Shown here: positions 10,988-19,533 of the stretch, piece after piece
Numbering within the stretch: the first letter of the stretch is position 1
Layout of the letters: every line of letters begins with the position of its first letter
Assembly: GCF_002994635.1 (NCBI RefSeq)
Contig: NZ_PVNL01000121.1
Location: 1 to 64,000, forward strand
DNA from: Enhygromyxa salina
GTDB taxonomy: Bacteria; Myxococcota_A; Polyangia; Nannocystales; Nannocystaceae
DNA: 64,000 bases
Direction: 5' to 3'
Notes under the pieces: generated by a model
Told to the model about the DNA's origin: nothing
The model's input: only the letters and a program-made list of their open reading frames with translations
The model's database searches: none
Program-made: the position numbers and the translations under genes

Positions 10988-11242
10988 GTGGGCGACGTCG
11001 TCAACCTCAATCGGTTTCGCAAGCGCAAGCGTCGCGAGGCGAAGCAGCAGCAGGCGGATTGGCAGCGGGTCGTGCATGGTCGGACCAAGGCCGACAAGCG
11101 CGCGGCCGCGGCCGAGCGTGAGCTCGCCGAGCAGGCCCACGCCGGCCACGAGCGCGAGCGCGAGGAACCCGAGCGCGATGGGCCCGAGCCCGAGTCCGAG
11201 AATCCCAGCTCCGCGCCAGCCGACCCGCCCGAGCCGGGGTGA
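10988..11242 (+). CDS. DUF4169 family protein
   Basis: 84 residues starting at GTG 10988: MGDVVNLNRFRKRKRREA, the conserved N-terminus of the DUF4169 family (MxxVVNLNRxRKxxxR), followed by FGRTKA-like VVHGRTKADKRAAAAE. The family is a small highly charged protein of unknown function, best known from Proteobacteria. The C-terminal third here is an extra Glu/Pro-rich tail. The frame continues upstream to 10913, but the conserved N-terminus fixes the start. It is followed 15 nt later by a lipoprotein gene on the same strand. Confidence 0.75.
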   Translation: MGDVVNLNRFRKRKRREAKQQQADWQRVVHGRTKADKRAAAAERELAEQAHAGHEREREEPERDGPEPESENPSSAPADPPEPG

Positions 11243-11257
11243 CGGCGTTGAGTCGGC

Positions 11258-11938
11258 GTGGCATCGTCCGGTGTGCTCCGCCGCGCTCGGATCTTGTTGT
11301 CTGCCCTGCTCGCCCTGGCCCCGCTCGGCTGCGCGGGCTCTCAGGCCTACGTCGAGTGGCGACCGGGGCTCAGCCCGATGGACTTCGACGGGACCTTCGA
11401 GATCTCGCTCGACGAGTTCGACGGCTACGTCGATCGGGCCCAGGGGAACACCCTGCTGGATCGCGCCCACGGGGAGTCGCAGGCGGCAGTCGCGACCGCG
11501 ATGGCCGAGCTCGGCGCGCGCTCGAGCGCGGTCGTCGATCCGCGCGGCTACTGGATCGTCAGCCTCACCGCGGACGGCGTCGTGGGTCTGCAGGGCGACG
11601 GTGGCAAGGTCATCAGCGGGACCGTGGACTGGTTCGCGACCACGCCGGATCGCCGGGCCGCGGCGCTGCTGACGGGGACCAAGCTGGCGGTGACGATCGA
11701 TCAGGCCTCCGCGGGCGTCGACATCGGCTCGCTGCTCGGGACCGGGCTGAGCGGCTACCGGTTCATGCTGCTCGCCGACCTGCTCGACGCCGGGGGCGAG
11801 CTCAGCGTGTTCGCCCTGCCCGAGATGGGTGGGGTCGTCAGCGCCTACGAACCCGGCTTCCTGTTCTCGTTTCGGAGCCAGCCGAGCGCGAACCAGCGCT
11901 GGGACATCACCGTCGCGCGGGTCTCGATCAGCATGTGA
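11258..11938 (+). CDS. Putative lipoprotein, unknown family
   Basis: 226 residues starting at GTG 11258. The N-terminus is a lipoprotein signal (LLSALLALAPLGCAG, Cys about residue 25). The mature part is 200 residues with no recognised domain; it alternates hydrophobic strands and short acidic loops (AVVDPRGYWIVSLTADGVVG, then TGTKLAVTIDQAS), suggesting a beta-rich fold exposed in the periplasm or at the outer membrane. Same strand as and 15 nt after the DUF4169 gene. Confidence 0.7.
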   Translation: MASSGVLRRARILLSALLALAPLGCAGSQAYVEWRPGLSPMDFDGTFEISLDEFDGYVDRAQGNTLLDRAHGESQAAVATAMAELGARSSAVVDPRGYWIVSLTADGVVGLQGDGGKVISGTVDWFATTPDRRAAALLTGTKLAVTIDQASAGVDIGSLLGTGLSGYRFMLLADLLDAGGELSVFALPEMGGVVSAYEPGFLFSFRSQPSANQRWDITVARVSISM

Positions 11939-12004
11939 TCCGTCCCCGCGGGCGTTGGTCGTTGACCCGCCGCGGCCAACCTGGGTACCGTGAGGCCGAG
12001 GTTG

Positions 12005-13450
12005 ATGATGGTGATGTCGAAGCTGAATTTTGCGTGCGCTCCTGCTCCACTCGCAATGGCGGTGCTCCTGGCCGGCTGCGGCGGCGCCGAGGTCGAGGGG
12101 TCCGGCGCGACCGAAGTCACCGCGAGCGAGGGCATCGACTCGGGCGAGACCGACGGCGACGAGTCCAGCGCCGACGGGTCCACGACGAGCACGAGCTCGA
12201 CGAACACGACGAGCACGAGCAGCACCACGAGCACCGACACGACCGACCCCGACAGCGGCACCGAGACCGACGGCGTCAAGTTCGACACCCTCGATCCCGT
12301 CGACGCTGGCGACGGCGGCGGGCAGAACTGCCAGGGCGGGGACATCTGCGGGGAGGCCGAGTTCAGCTACATCTGGATCGCCAACAGCGGCGAGAACACG
12401 GTCACCAAGCTCAACACCCGCACGCTCGAAGAGGAGGGCCGCTACTGGACCCGCCCCGATCAAGGCGGCAGCCCGTCGCGGACCTCGGTCAGCGTCGACG
12501 GGCGGGCGGTGGCGATCGCCAACCGCCACGTGGGCATCACCAAGATCTGGGCCGACCTCGACGACTGCGAGGACAAGAACAACAATGGCATGATCGACAC
12601 CTCGACCGGCAAGAACGACGTTCGCGCGTTTGCGGCCGACGAGTGCATCGCCTGGCACACGCCGTTCCCGGACATGTCGGTCCAGCGCCCGGTCGCGTGG
12701 ACCTCGGGCACCTACAACGAGGCCACGTGCGTGTGGGAGAACCAGAAGATCTGGACGACCACGGGCGACAGCGGCTCGCCCGGTCAATGCGGTGAGACGG
12801 GTGTGTATGTGCACCGTCTCAATGGCGATACTGGCGAGGTCGAGGACACGATTCACATCCCGCACGACGAGGTCAAGTGCACCTTCGGCGCGTCGAATTG
12901 GGGTCTTGGCCCCTACGGCGCCGCCGTCGACAATGAAGGCAACATGTGGTTTTTCGTGTTCGGCCAGAGCACGGTCGTGCGCGTCAACTACAGCGATCTC
13001 AGCTATCAGATCTATTCGGGCGGTAGCTACGGCTTGACCGTCGACAGCGAGGGCCGGCCGTGGACCGACGCCCCGCGGCGCCTCGATCCCCAGGGCGGCC
13101 AGTGGACCAGCGCGATCGGAAACCTCCCCGGCAGCGGCGGCACCGGGGTTGCGCAAGATTTGCAGGGCCGGATCTGGTCGGGCACGGTCGGCGGCGTGGG
13201 CTGGGTCGACATGGAGACCATGGTCGTGGGCGATACGGTCCCGCTCCCGGCCCAGGGCAACTATCGGGGGGTCAGCGTCGATGTCGATGGCTTCATTTGG
13301 GCCATCCCCCTGGGCGGGACCGAAGCGTTTCGGATCGACCCGGACACCTATGAGATCGCCTCGTATATGGGGCTCAACGCCCCGTATACGTATTCGGACA
13401 TGAGCGGCGGGCAGCTGAGCAATGTGACCTGTAACGAGCCCCAGGGGTGA
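12005..13450 (+). CDS. Lipoprotein with beta-propeller-like (NHL/SMP-30 type) domain
   Basis: About 481 residues. Lipobox LLAGCGG near residue 24, a Ser/Thr/Asp spacer of STTSTSST-type units (about residues 50-80), then the motif DGVKFDTLDP and a Cys pair (CQGGDIC). The rest is repeats of the type W-I-A-N-S, A-V-D-N-E-G-N-M-W, L-T-V-D-S-E-G-R-P-W, V-S-V-D-V-D-G-F-I-W, which are blades of a six-bladed NHL/SMP-30-like propeller. Such propellers bind ligands or act as lactonases; catalytic residues were not checked. ATG 12005 has GAGG 9 nt upstream; GTG 11990 and ATG 12008/12014 are alternatives. Confidence 0.83.
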   Translation: MMVMSKLNFACAPAPLAMAVLLAGCGGAEVEGSGATEVTASEGIDSGETDGDESSADGSTTSTSSTNTTSTSSTTSTDTTDPDSGTETDGVKFDTLDPVDAGDGGGQNCQGGDICGEAEFSYIWIANSGENTVTKLNTRTLEEEGRYWTRPDQGGSPSRTSVSVDGRAVAIANRHVGITKIWADLDDCEDKNNNGMIDTSTGKNDVRAFAADECIAWHTPFPDMSVQRPVAWTSGTYNEATCVWENQKIWTTTGDSGSPGQCGETGVYVHRLNGDTGEVEDTIHIPHDEVKCTFGASNWGLGPYGAAVDNEGNMWFFVFGQSTVVRVNYSDLSYQIYSGGSYGLTVDSEGRPWTDAPRRLDPQGGQWTSAIGNLPGSGGTGVAQDLQGRIWSGTVGGVGWVDMETMVVGDTVPLPAQGNYRGVSVDVDGFIWAIPLGGTEAFRIDPDTYEIASYMGLNAPYTYSDMSGGQLSNVTCNEPQG

Positions 13451-13587
13451 GCAGGGGCTGGAAGCCGCGATCATGCGCGATCATGGGCTGCCGGTCGTCT
13501 TGACATTGTGGCTACCGGGTGCCATCGAGCGGGGCCGCAGCGACGCTGCGGACTCCCGCTCTCTCCCAAACCAACGATCGAACTCCC

Positions 13588-14280
13588 ATGCTCCGACAAA
13601 TCAACACCGCCCTCATCCTCGCATTGCTCGCGCTCCCTCTCACCGCCGGTGGCTGCGAGAAGAAAGCCAAGGGCGAGAAGACCGAGAACCCCGACGAGGC
13701 CGGCGAGGCCGGCGATCCGCTCGAGGCGCTCAAAGCCATCCCCGATCGCCTGCAGGCCGAGGTCGACGGTGTGATCGCCCCGATCACCGACGCCGAGACC
13801 CTCATGGGCGAGATCGAGACCATCCCCGAGCGCTACAGCCTGAGCGCCGCCGACTTCAAGGCGATGGTCCAGGCCAACTTCGCGATCACCGAAGCCGGCG
13901 CCGAGATCGAGCTGAGCGCTGACCTCTCGATCGCCGAGGACGCCAAGGCCGAGCTGACCGCGACCTTGCAGAAGCTCAAGGAGATCAAGGTCGGCCTCGA
14001 GACCACGCCCGCCCGCGTCACGGTTGCGACCGAGAACATCGTCCAGATCGGCCTCGAGGCGGTCGAGCTGTCGACCAAGCTGGTCGCCAGCTTGACGGCC
14101 AAGGCCAAGGTCGCGATGGGCGAGAAGAAGGCCGAGATCGAGGCGCAGATCCAAGAGGTCACCGCGCTCAAGGACGGCATCCTCACCCAGATCGAGGACG
14201 TGAAGGGTCAAGTCACCGAGATCCCGGCCCGCGCGGCCGAGGTCGGCGCCAGCTTCACCGCCAGCTTCGCCGCCGGTTGA
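13588..14280 (+). CDS. Helical putative lipoprotein
   Basis: 230 residues from ATG 13588 (MLRQINTALILALLALPL), with lipobox TAGGC at residue 19-20. The mature part is almost entirely amphipathic helix rich in Ala, Glu, Lys and Ile, with long heptad-like stretches (IEAQIQEVTALKDGILTQIE), predicted to form a coiled-coil bundle in the periplasm. No family recognised; outer-membrane Lpp-like or periplasmic-scaffold roles are possible. An upstream in-frame ATG at 13519 would place 23 unrelated residues before the signal peptide and is rejected. Ends just before the inverted repeat shared with cysS. Confidence 0.72.
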   Translation: MLRQINTALILALLALPLTAGGCEKKAKGEKTENPDEAGEAGDPLEALKAIPDRLQAEVDGVIAPITDAETLMGEIETIPERYSLSAADFKAMVQANFAITEAGAEIELSADLSIAEDAKAELTATLQKLKEIKVGLETTPARVTVATENIVQIGLEAVELSTKLVASLTAKAKVAMGEKKAEIEAQIQEVTALKDGILTQIEDVKGQVTEIPARAAEVGASFTASFAAG

Positions 14281-14286
14281 CGTAGG

Positions 14287-14409
14287 CTGCTTTCAGCTTG
14301 GGCCAGGCTGTTTTCAGCTTGGGCCAGAAGCCTGGCCCAAGCTGAAAACAGCTAGTCCACGACGTCGTTCGCAAGTGGGCCAGAAGCCTGGGCCAAGCTG
14401 ATAACAGCC
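14287..14409. repeat. Compound copy of a dispersed hairpin repeat
   Basis: Two direct 20-21 bp copies (14287-14306 and 14307-14327, each containing ttcagcttgggccag), an inverted copy (14332-14352), and a further inverted, diverged copy at 14367-14409. Related single copies lie at 30409-30428, 49233-49266 and 63498-63531. The 14367-14400 copy (reversed) matches 63498-63531 at 28 of 34 positions. The block covers the end of cysS. Confidence 0.75.
14307..14352. terminator. Perfect 21-bp inverted repeat between convergent genes
   Basis: Arms 14307-14327 and 14332-14352 are perfectly complementary with a 4-nt loop (aagc). The hairpin sits between the helical lipoprotein (+) and cysS (-) and could terminate both; each arm starts with an A/T-rich stretch (gttttc / gaaaac). 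The right arm contains the last base of the cysS stop codon. Confidence 0.5.
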
Positions 14410-15980
14410 CAGCGGGGGCCTTTGGGGGTGTCTTCGACGGCGACGCCGGCGGCCTGCAGCAGATCGCGGATCAGATCCGACTTCGCAAAGTCCTTGGCCT
14501 TGCGCGCGTCCTGCCGGGCCTCGAGCAGCTTGTCGATCACGCCGCCGAGCGCCGCGACGCGCTCGGTGTCGTCGCCACCGCCTGCGTTCGCGCTGCGGGT
14601 GCACTCGACCGCGAGCTCGGGGTACAGCCGCGGGTTGGGCAGCTCTGCGCCGAGCACCCACAGGTGCCGGGTCAGGCAGCGGTAGGCCGCGAGCAGGCTG
14701 GGCACGTCGTCGCTGGCTTCGATGCCGCCAACGAACAGCTCACCGACATAGTCGAACACGGCCGCCGTGGCCTTGGACGTGCCCATGTCGTCGTCCATGC
14801 CCGCGATGAAGCGATCGATGAAGCGGGTCGAGGCCTCGCCAAACGCCCCGTACACAAAGCTCTCACGCTCGCGCGGGACCGCCTGATCACCGGGGCGCAA
14901 GCTCGCGTAGGTGCCCTGCACGGGGATCTTCAGCTCATCGTCCGACGCCTGCTCGAGCCGGCGCTCGAGGATCGCGGCGGCGCGCTGGATCTTCTCGAAG
15001 CCCTTGCTGGACTCGGCCAGCAGCTGCCAGTTGAACGCGAGCGACGAGCGGTAGTGGGTCACGCCAAAGAACCACCGGATCTGCTCGGCGCTGTGGTGCT
15101 CGACCAGCTGCGGGATCGAGATCACGTTGCCGAGCGACTTGCTCATCTTCACCGGCTCGTTGCTCTCGTTGAGCAGCTGCAGGTGCGCAGGGTGCATCCA
15201 GTAGCCAACCCACGGGTGGCCGCACAGCGGCTCGGCCTGCGCGACCTCGTTCTCGTGGTGGGGGAACAGGTTGTCGATCCCGCCGCCGTGGACGTCGAAG
15301 TGGGCGCCCAGGGTCGTCGTGCTCATCACCGAGCACTCGATGTGCCAGCCGGGCCGACCGCTGGGCCACTCGGGCCGGCCGGTCTCCCAGCTGGGCTCGC
15401 CGGGCTTGCTGGGCTTCCACAGGGTGAAGTCGGCGAAGAAGCGCTTGCGCTCGCGCTCGGCCGCGTCGGTCCGCCCGCTCGCGCCCTCTTGCAGCGACTC
15501 GATCGTGCGGCCCGAGAGCTCGCCGTAGCCCTCGAAGCTGCGGACGTCGTAGAGGACCTCGCCGTCACTCACGTACGCGTGACCCTTGTCGAGCAGGGCC
15601 TGGACGGCGTCGATCTGCTCGGCCACGAAGTCGGTGGCGCGGGTGTAGGTCGCGTAGTCCTTGATGTTGAGCGCGCGGCAGTCCTGCCGAAAGCTGGCGA
15701 TGATCCGCTCGGCGTGGTCGAGCATCCCGGTGCCACCGCCCGCGGCACCCGAGATGATCCGATCATCGATGTCCGTGTAGTTGATGACGCTGATGACGTG
15801 GTGGCCCCGGTACTCGAGCCAGCGCCGGAACACGTCCCAGAAGCAGTAGGTCCGCGCATGCCCGATGTGCATGTGCGAGTACACCGTCAGACCGCAAGTG
15901 TAGATCCGCACCACCTTGGGGTCGGCGGGGACGAACGGCTCTTTTTGTTTCGTGCGGGTGTTGAAGACGTGCAGCGCCAT
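14352..15980 (-). CDS. cysS: Cysteinyl-tRNA synthetase
   Basis: 542 residues; class I synthetase charging tRNA-Cys. Signature motifs in order: YTCGLTVYSHMHIGHART (HIGH motif, and the zinc Cys of TCG), the zinc ligands in GWHIECSVMS and the FPHHENEVAQ helix, and KMSKSLGN. The anticodon-binding C-terminus ends at the usual VxxEDTPKGPRW. Normal proteins stop about there; this one continues for about 18 residues (AVISLAQASGPLANDVVD) translated from a dispersed repeat. ATG 15980 is the start; a TTG at 15983 directly precedes it. It follows a hypothetical gene by 10 nt on the same strand. Confidence 0.96.
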   Translation of the reverse strand: MALHVFNTRTKQKEPFVPADPKVVRIYTCGLTVYSHMHIGHARTYCFWDVFRRWLEYRGHHVISVINYTDIDDRIISGAAGGGTGMLDHAERIIASFRQDCRALNIKDYATYTRATDFVAEQIDAVQALLDKGHAYVSDGEVLYDVRSFEGYGELSGRTIESLQEGASGRTDAAERERKRFFADFTLWKPSKPGEPSWETGRPEWPSGRPGWHIECSVMSTTTLGAHFDVHGGGIDNLFPHHENEVAQAEPLCGHPWVGYWMHPAHLQLLNESNEPVKMSKSLGNVISIPQLVEHHSAEQIRWFFGVTHYRSSLAFNWQLLAESSKGFEKIQRAAAILERRLEQASDDELKIPVQGTYASLRPGDQAVPRERESFVYGAFGEASTRFIDRFIAGMDDDMGTSKATAAVFDYVGELFVGGIEASDDVPSLLAAYRCLTRHLWVLGAELPNPRLYPELAVECTRSANAGGGDDTERVAALGGVIDKLLEARQDARKAKDFAKSDLIRDLLQAAGVAVEDTPKGPRWAVISLAQASGPLANDVVD

Positions 15981-15990
15981 CAAGCCGCTT

Positions 15991-16878
15991 TTAGGACAGC
16001 TCGGCCTGTTTGGACAGCGCGCAGGCGTCGATCAGGTCGCCGAGCTTGAGGCCCTGGGGGATCCCGAGCTCGGCGATCTCGTTCCACACGGGCAGCAGGT
16101 CGTCGTCGCGCTCTTTGCGATCGATCAGCTCGTGGAGCGCGGCCACGACCGCGCGACGGCTGCCACGCTCGAGCGCGTCCCACAACGCGGCGGCGACGGG
16201 CTCGTCTGGTCGCTCGGGCGTGGGCGCGTGCCCGACCCAGCCAGTGTCCTCGGTCAGCGTGGCGGCGTCGACCGACTGACTGCCGCCAGCGCTGGACAGG
16301 CCAGCCCCGCGGGCGGTTGAACCAGTCACGCTGCGGCCGGTTGAACCAGTCACGCCGCGGGCGGTTGAACCGGACAAGCCGCCCGACGCACGGGCGGGCA
16401 GGGTCGTCGGCTCGGGCTCGTCGCGCACGATCACCGGCCGCGGGCGCTCGATCACGACCGGCCCGGGGGCCTCACGACGCCAGCGTCGTCGGCCCTCCCA
16501 GCGCTCGGCGACCGGCTCCCGATCCGGCATTTGAACCTCACCAGTGGCGACCTTCGCTTGCAGGGCCTGCCCGCGCTGAAGGATCTCCTCGCCGTGGCCC
16601 TTTGGCAGGACCGTGACGACGGTGTCTTCTTTGATGATGGCGAATAACGTCTCGCCAAATTCTTCGACGGGGATCAGCACCTGTGGCTCGCCCAGCATCG
16701 CGTCGAGGGTCCGCACGGCCTTGCCGCCGTCCTCCGCCTTGCCAAGCGCTACATCCAGCTGATCTCGCAACGCCTCGTCGTCGAGGTCGTCCATGGTCGG
16801 GACCAGCTCGCGCAGCCTCTGCACTGCGCGATGGGTGATGCTGTAGCGTCGATGTCCCGGAAACGGACCACGCAACAT
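15991..16878 (-). CDS. Hypothetical protein with internal Ser/Thr/Gly repeat
   Basis: 295 residues, no signal peptide, no recognised family. The N-terminal ~110 residues look folded; the segment VPTMDDLDDEALRDQLDVAL then IIKEDTVVTVLPKG suggests a small mixed alpha/beta domain. A middle linker holds three copies of an eight-residue unit like GSTARGVT (16306-16375). The C-terminal ~70 residues are helical (ALWDALERGSRRAVVAALHE). ATG 16878. Directly upstream of cysS (10-nt gap), so likely in one operon. Function unknown. Confidence 0.65.
   Translation of the reverse strand: MLRGPFPGHRRYSITHRAVQRLRELVPTMDDLDDEALRDQLDVALGKAEDGGKAVRTLDAMLGEPQVLIPVEEFGETLFAIIKEDTVVTVLPKGHGEEILQRGQALQAKVATGEVQMPDREPVAERWEGRRRWRREAPGPVVIERPRPVIVRDEPEPTTLPARASGGLSGSTARGVTGSTGRSVTGSTARGAGLSSAGGSQSVDAATLTEDTGWVGHAPTPERPDEPVAAALWDALERGSRRAVVAALHELIDRKERDDDLLPVWNEIAELGIPQGLKLGDLIDACALSKQAELS
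16306..16375. repeat. 24-bp tandem repeat, about three copies
   Basis: Units of the form gcgggcggttgaaccagtca, slightly diverged, encode the repeated Ser-Thr-Gly linker of the hypothetical protein upstream of cysS. Confidence 0.7.
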
Positions 16879-17007
16879 GGCGCGGGATGTAGCTCAGACG
16901 GACCCCAAACACCAGGGCCCGCAAGCGACGCTCGTGGAATTAACCCATGGCACCCGGCGGCACATGCCGCGATCGTCCGAGATCTTGGATTTGTTGCGAT
17001 CGGACCC

Positions 17008-18027
17008 ATGACCGCGCAATCTCGGGACATGCGCCGTCCGTTGGGCTCAGGGGCTCGCTTGTCCGCGCTTGCGGTCGCGAGCACGTTGGCGGCGGTCTCG
17101 TCGTTTTTGGTGGTTTGCCCCCGCGCCGAGGCTGCGCCGATCCAGGCGAACGCAGCCGCCATTGCGGCGGCGGGGAAGCCCGACCGGGCCCGGGACGAGG
17201 CGACCGCGAAGGCCCGCAAGGCCGCGCTCGAGCAGGCGATCTCCAGCGTCGAGATCCCGACCGACCCGGCCGCGGTCGCCCAGGTGCTGGCCCGCGCCGA
17301 GGCCTGGACGGCGGCCTACCGGGTGCTCGAGGTCACCACCGGCGCCGATCACGTCGAGGTCAGCGTGGAGGTCGAGATCGATCTGCCGCGCCTGCGCAAG
17401 CGGATCGCCGTCGTCGCCGCCAGTCAGCGCCCGAGCGGGTTTCGGTTCGGCAAGCTGCAGGTCAGCGGGTGCACGGGGATCGACGAAGCCGCGCTGACCG
17501 GGCCGCTGCGCGCCTATGGGATCGTCGCGGACGGTGGTGACGCGACGCTGTCACTGACGATCGCGTGCAAGGATCGCGGGGCGGTGGCCAACACCCACGT
17601 GCGCGCGGCCGCCGTGGAGATCACCGCCAAGACGACCGGCGCGGTCGAGCTCGAGCTCGGGTTCACGGGTCGGGGCTTCGCCGAGGACATCGAGGTCGCC
17701 ACCGGGATCGCCCTGGATCGCGCGGTGGGTGAGTTGGCCGACGAGCTGGCGGTCGTGGCCCGCGGTGAGCTCGAGCTGCGGGTCGAGCAGCCGTGGCCGG
17801 CGGCCAGGGTCGCAAGCCTGGAGCGATCGCTGCGTGAAGCGGTGATCGGCGTCGACGCCGTCGAGCTCGCGGGGATCAGCGCCGACGGGACCGCGATCCT
17901 GCGGGTCGGCGGCCGGATCGACGCCAAGCAGCTCGGTCGCGCCCTACAAGACCTGAGCTTTCCTGGCTTCGCGCTGGTAGGCTTGCGCGTCGATGGTGCC
18001 CATGCCCTCCGCGTACGAATGCAGTAG
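17008..18027 (+). CDS. Secreted LPP20/FlgT-N-like protein
   Basis: 339 residues. Signal peptide (LSALAVASTLAAVSSFLVV, cleavage near CPRAEA-AP). The start of the mature chain (AAAIAAAGKPDRARDEATAK, then ARKAALEQAI) resembles the N-terminal motif of LPP20/FlgT-type lipoprotein folds, where alanine-rich helices carry A-x-x-x-A-R-x-x-A. The rest alternates strands and helices with no clear family, including a repeated V-E-V-E-I-D-L-P-like strand. ATG 17008 or 17029 both give a signal peptide. The PEGA lipoprotein gene overlaps its end by about 35 nt, so the pair is probably translationally coupled and works together in the envelope. Confidence 0.65.
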   Translation: MTAQSRDMRRPLGSGARLSALAVASTLAAVSSFLVVCPRAEAAPIQANAAAIAAAGKPDRARDEATAKARKAALEQAISSVEIPTDPAAVAQVLARAEAWTAAYRVLEVTTGADHVEVSVEVEIDLPRLRKRIAVVAASQRPSGFRFGKLQVSGCTGIDEAALTGPLRAYGIVADGGDATLSLTIACKDRGAVANTHVRAAAVEITAKTTGAVELELGFTGRGFAEDIEVATGIALDRAVGELADELAVVARGELELRVEQPWPAARVASLERSLREAVIGVDAVELAGISADGTAILRVGGRIDAKQLGRALQDLSFPGFALVGLRVDGAHALRVRMQ

Positions 18028-18361
18028 CCGCCCCGTGTTCGGGGGTGGACCTTGGCGACGCGCGGTCGTCTGGGTGTTCGTGCTCGCGCTGTCTGGCTGC
18101 GCGCACACCCAGTCGGGTCGCGCCGCGCCCACCAGCGTGCTGGAGATCAGCTGCGACACACCCGACGCCGACGTGTGGGTCGACGGGCAGTACATCGGCC
18201 AGATCTCGGCGGTGTCGGGCCAGCTGCGCCTGGCCGCGGGCGTGCACCGGGTCGAGGTCCGCAAGCCCGGGCACTTCCCGGTCCAGCGGACTGTCCGCGT
18301 CGAGAAGCAGGCTGGGGGGGCGGTCGTCGTCGCCGCTGAGCTCTTGACTGACCCGCGCTAG
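17993..18361 (+). CDS. PEGA-domain lipoprotein
   Basis: 122 residues with lipobox LALSGC (Cys about residue 36) and a single PEGA-type beta domain: LEISCDTPDADVWVDGQYIG, then LAAGVHRVEVRKPGHFP, matching the PEGA pattern of short strand, G-x-x-x-G turn and V-x-V-x-K-x-G-y. PEGA domains are common on bacterial surface proteins. Starts at ATG 17993 or 18002; both lie inside the end of the upstream gene. Confidence 0.8.
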   Translation: MVPMPSAYECSSRPVFGGGPWRRAVVWVFVLALSGCAHTQSGRAAPTSVLEISCDTPDADVWVDGQYIGQISAVSGQLRLAAGVHRVEVRKPGHFPVQRTVRVEKQAGGAVVVAAELLTDPR

Positions 18362-18744
18362 CGCCCTGTATCCGAAGTTCCTGGCGGAACTCCAGATGGA
18401 GGGAACTAGCTCCTGATATGGATTGACCTTTGTCAACCGAAAATCTCGTCTTCGGGATCTCCCGGAGAACCTCGCGGGCGGAAGGCAGCGAGGGAACGAT
18501 CTGGGTCCGACTGTGGGTCATTCTGATATTCGCAGGTTACGTCCGCGGCGGTCGCCGCGGCGCAGAGCTGCATGTCCATGTCCGGTCGGTGGCGTGCGCT
18601 GTCTAGTGTCGCGGGTCGACCCACAGGGGGTCGCCGCTTAGGAGCGTCGCGCGTCGCCTCGGGTGTCTCGTTCACTCGCTGCATTCTGCCCGTGAGACGT
18701 TGCTGGCAAGCTTCCTCCTCTAGGCCTACGCCGCCACCGCGGTC
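18362..18744. other. 383-nt stretch without a convincing gene
   Basis: Between the PEGA gene and the broken gluzincin gene. Contains one copy of the 14-bp direct repeat (18409-18422). On the + strand the frame of the downstream remnant is open from about 18661 but interrupted by a TAG at 18721-18723. A minus-strand open frame (18433-18819) has no convincing start, signal or family. Confidence 0.5.
18409..18422 (+). repeat. 14-bp direct repeat, left copy
   Basis: gctcctgatatgga, identical to 19807-19820. The two copies bracket about 1.4 kb that holds a broken gene and one small lipoprotein gene. Confidence 0.6.
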
Positions 18745-19356
18745 TTGCGGCGCTTGGTCCCGTTCGTCCTCCTCGACTACGATCTCTTCGAGCGGGCCGC
18801 CGCCCACGAACTCGTTCACGCTCGCCTCGCCGACCAGCCCACGGTCCCGCTATTCAGTGAGGGGGTCGCCGAAGCAGTCTCACCGCTTTCATGTACCCGT
18901 TCGCTCTCACCTGACCTCGTTGCGGCTGATTTTCGCATCGCCAAGAGTGGATACGATTTGGGCGATATCGTCAGGGGCTACTACGTCTCGGGTGAGCTCA
19001 CGGCCTGGTTGCTCGAGGAGTTCGGTGCCAGCGCCTTCTTGCAGCTCTACGCAGACGTAGATTACGGCAGCTCGGCGTCGACGATCGCGACCGCGTACCG
19101 CCGCCACTTCGACCGTGAGATCGTCGACGATCTGTTCGCCCACGTCCGCACCCAAGTCGAGCTCGACGCGCTGCCGCCCGAGCACTTCGGCTGCCTCGCG
19201 CCGCCGCCACCCACCAGCGACGGGGTCATCTCCCGTTCACGAAGTACAGGTCACCTTGCCATCGTGCTTCACAGCGTTGCCTTCGCAGTAGAGGTATTCG
19301 GCGCACGCATTGATCAGCTCGATCGCGCCCGAGAAGGCGTTGCAGCCTTCACCTGA
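18745..19356 (+). pseudogene. Remnant of a gluzincin-type (peptidase MA-like) protein
   Basis: The reading frame encodes AAAHELVHARLADQPTVPLF then SEGVAEA, i.e. an HExxH zinc site followed after about 12 residues by an SEG[VL]AE motif, the arrangement of gluzincin (peptidase MA-like) proteins. A helical tail follows (GELTAWLLEEFGASAFLQLY). It looks broken: no proper start or signal peptide, the likely upstream coding part is separated by an in-frame TAG at 18721-18723, and from about 19230 the frame drifts into sequence that is the 3' end of the opposite lipoprotein gene. TTG 18745 could start a short product, but decay is the better reading. Confidence 0.6.
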
Positions 19357-19533
19357 CTGCGTCTTGGGGTCGGTCGATTGGCAGCACCAGTGCGAATCGG
19401 TCGGCTTCACGACCGGCTCAGTGGGCTCGAACTCGGGCGGCTGCTCGGGCGGATCGGCGGCGGCTGGGGTTTGGGCTGGCGAGACGCCGCAGGCGGCGAG
19501 TGCTACGAACACGATGGTTTTGATGATGGGCAT
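19237..19533 (-). CDS. Small Cys-containing lipoprotein
   Basis: 98 residues from ATG 19533, chosen because a strong AGGAGG ribosome site lies 5 nt upstream (ggaggcaccATG). N-terminus MPIIKTIVFVALAACGVSPA is a classic short lipoprotein signal with lipobox LAAC at residue 15. A Pro/Glu-rich spacer (PPEQPPEFEPTEPVVKP) precedes a C-terminal domain with six cysteines (WCCQ, GCNAF, NACAEYLYCEG, TCTS), probably disulfide-bonded. No family recognised. It overlaps the tail of the broken gene on the other strand. Confidence 0.72.
   Translation of the reverse strand: MPIIKTIVFVALAACGVSPAQTPAAADPPEQPPEFEPTEPVVKPTDSHWCCQSTDPKTQSGEGCNAFSGAIELINACAEYLYCEGNAVKHDGKVTCTS

Noticed and set aside
16880..16955. 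tRNA-like string (gcgggatgtagctcag) upstream of the LPP20-like gene
   Set aside because: Only the 5' acceptor and D-arm start look like a tRNA; no anticodon stem, no T-arm (no ttcgaa-type loop) and no matching 3' acceptor.
18433..18819. Minus-strand open frame ending DPEDEIFG
   Set aside because: No signal, family or ribosome site; runs through the remnant of the gluzincin-like gene.
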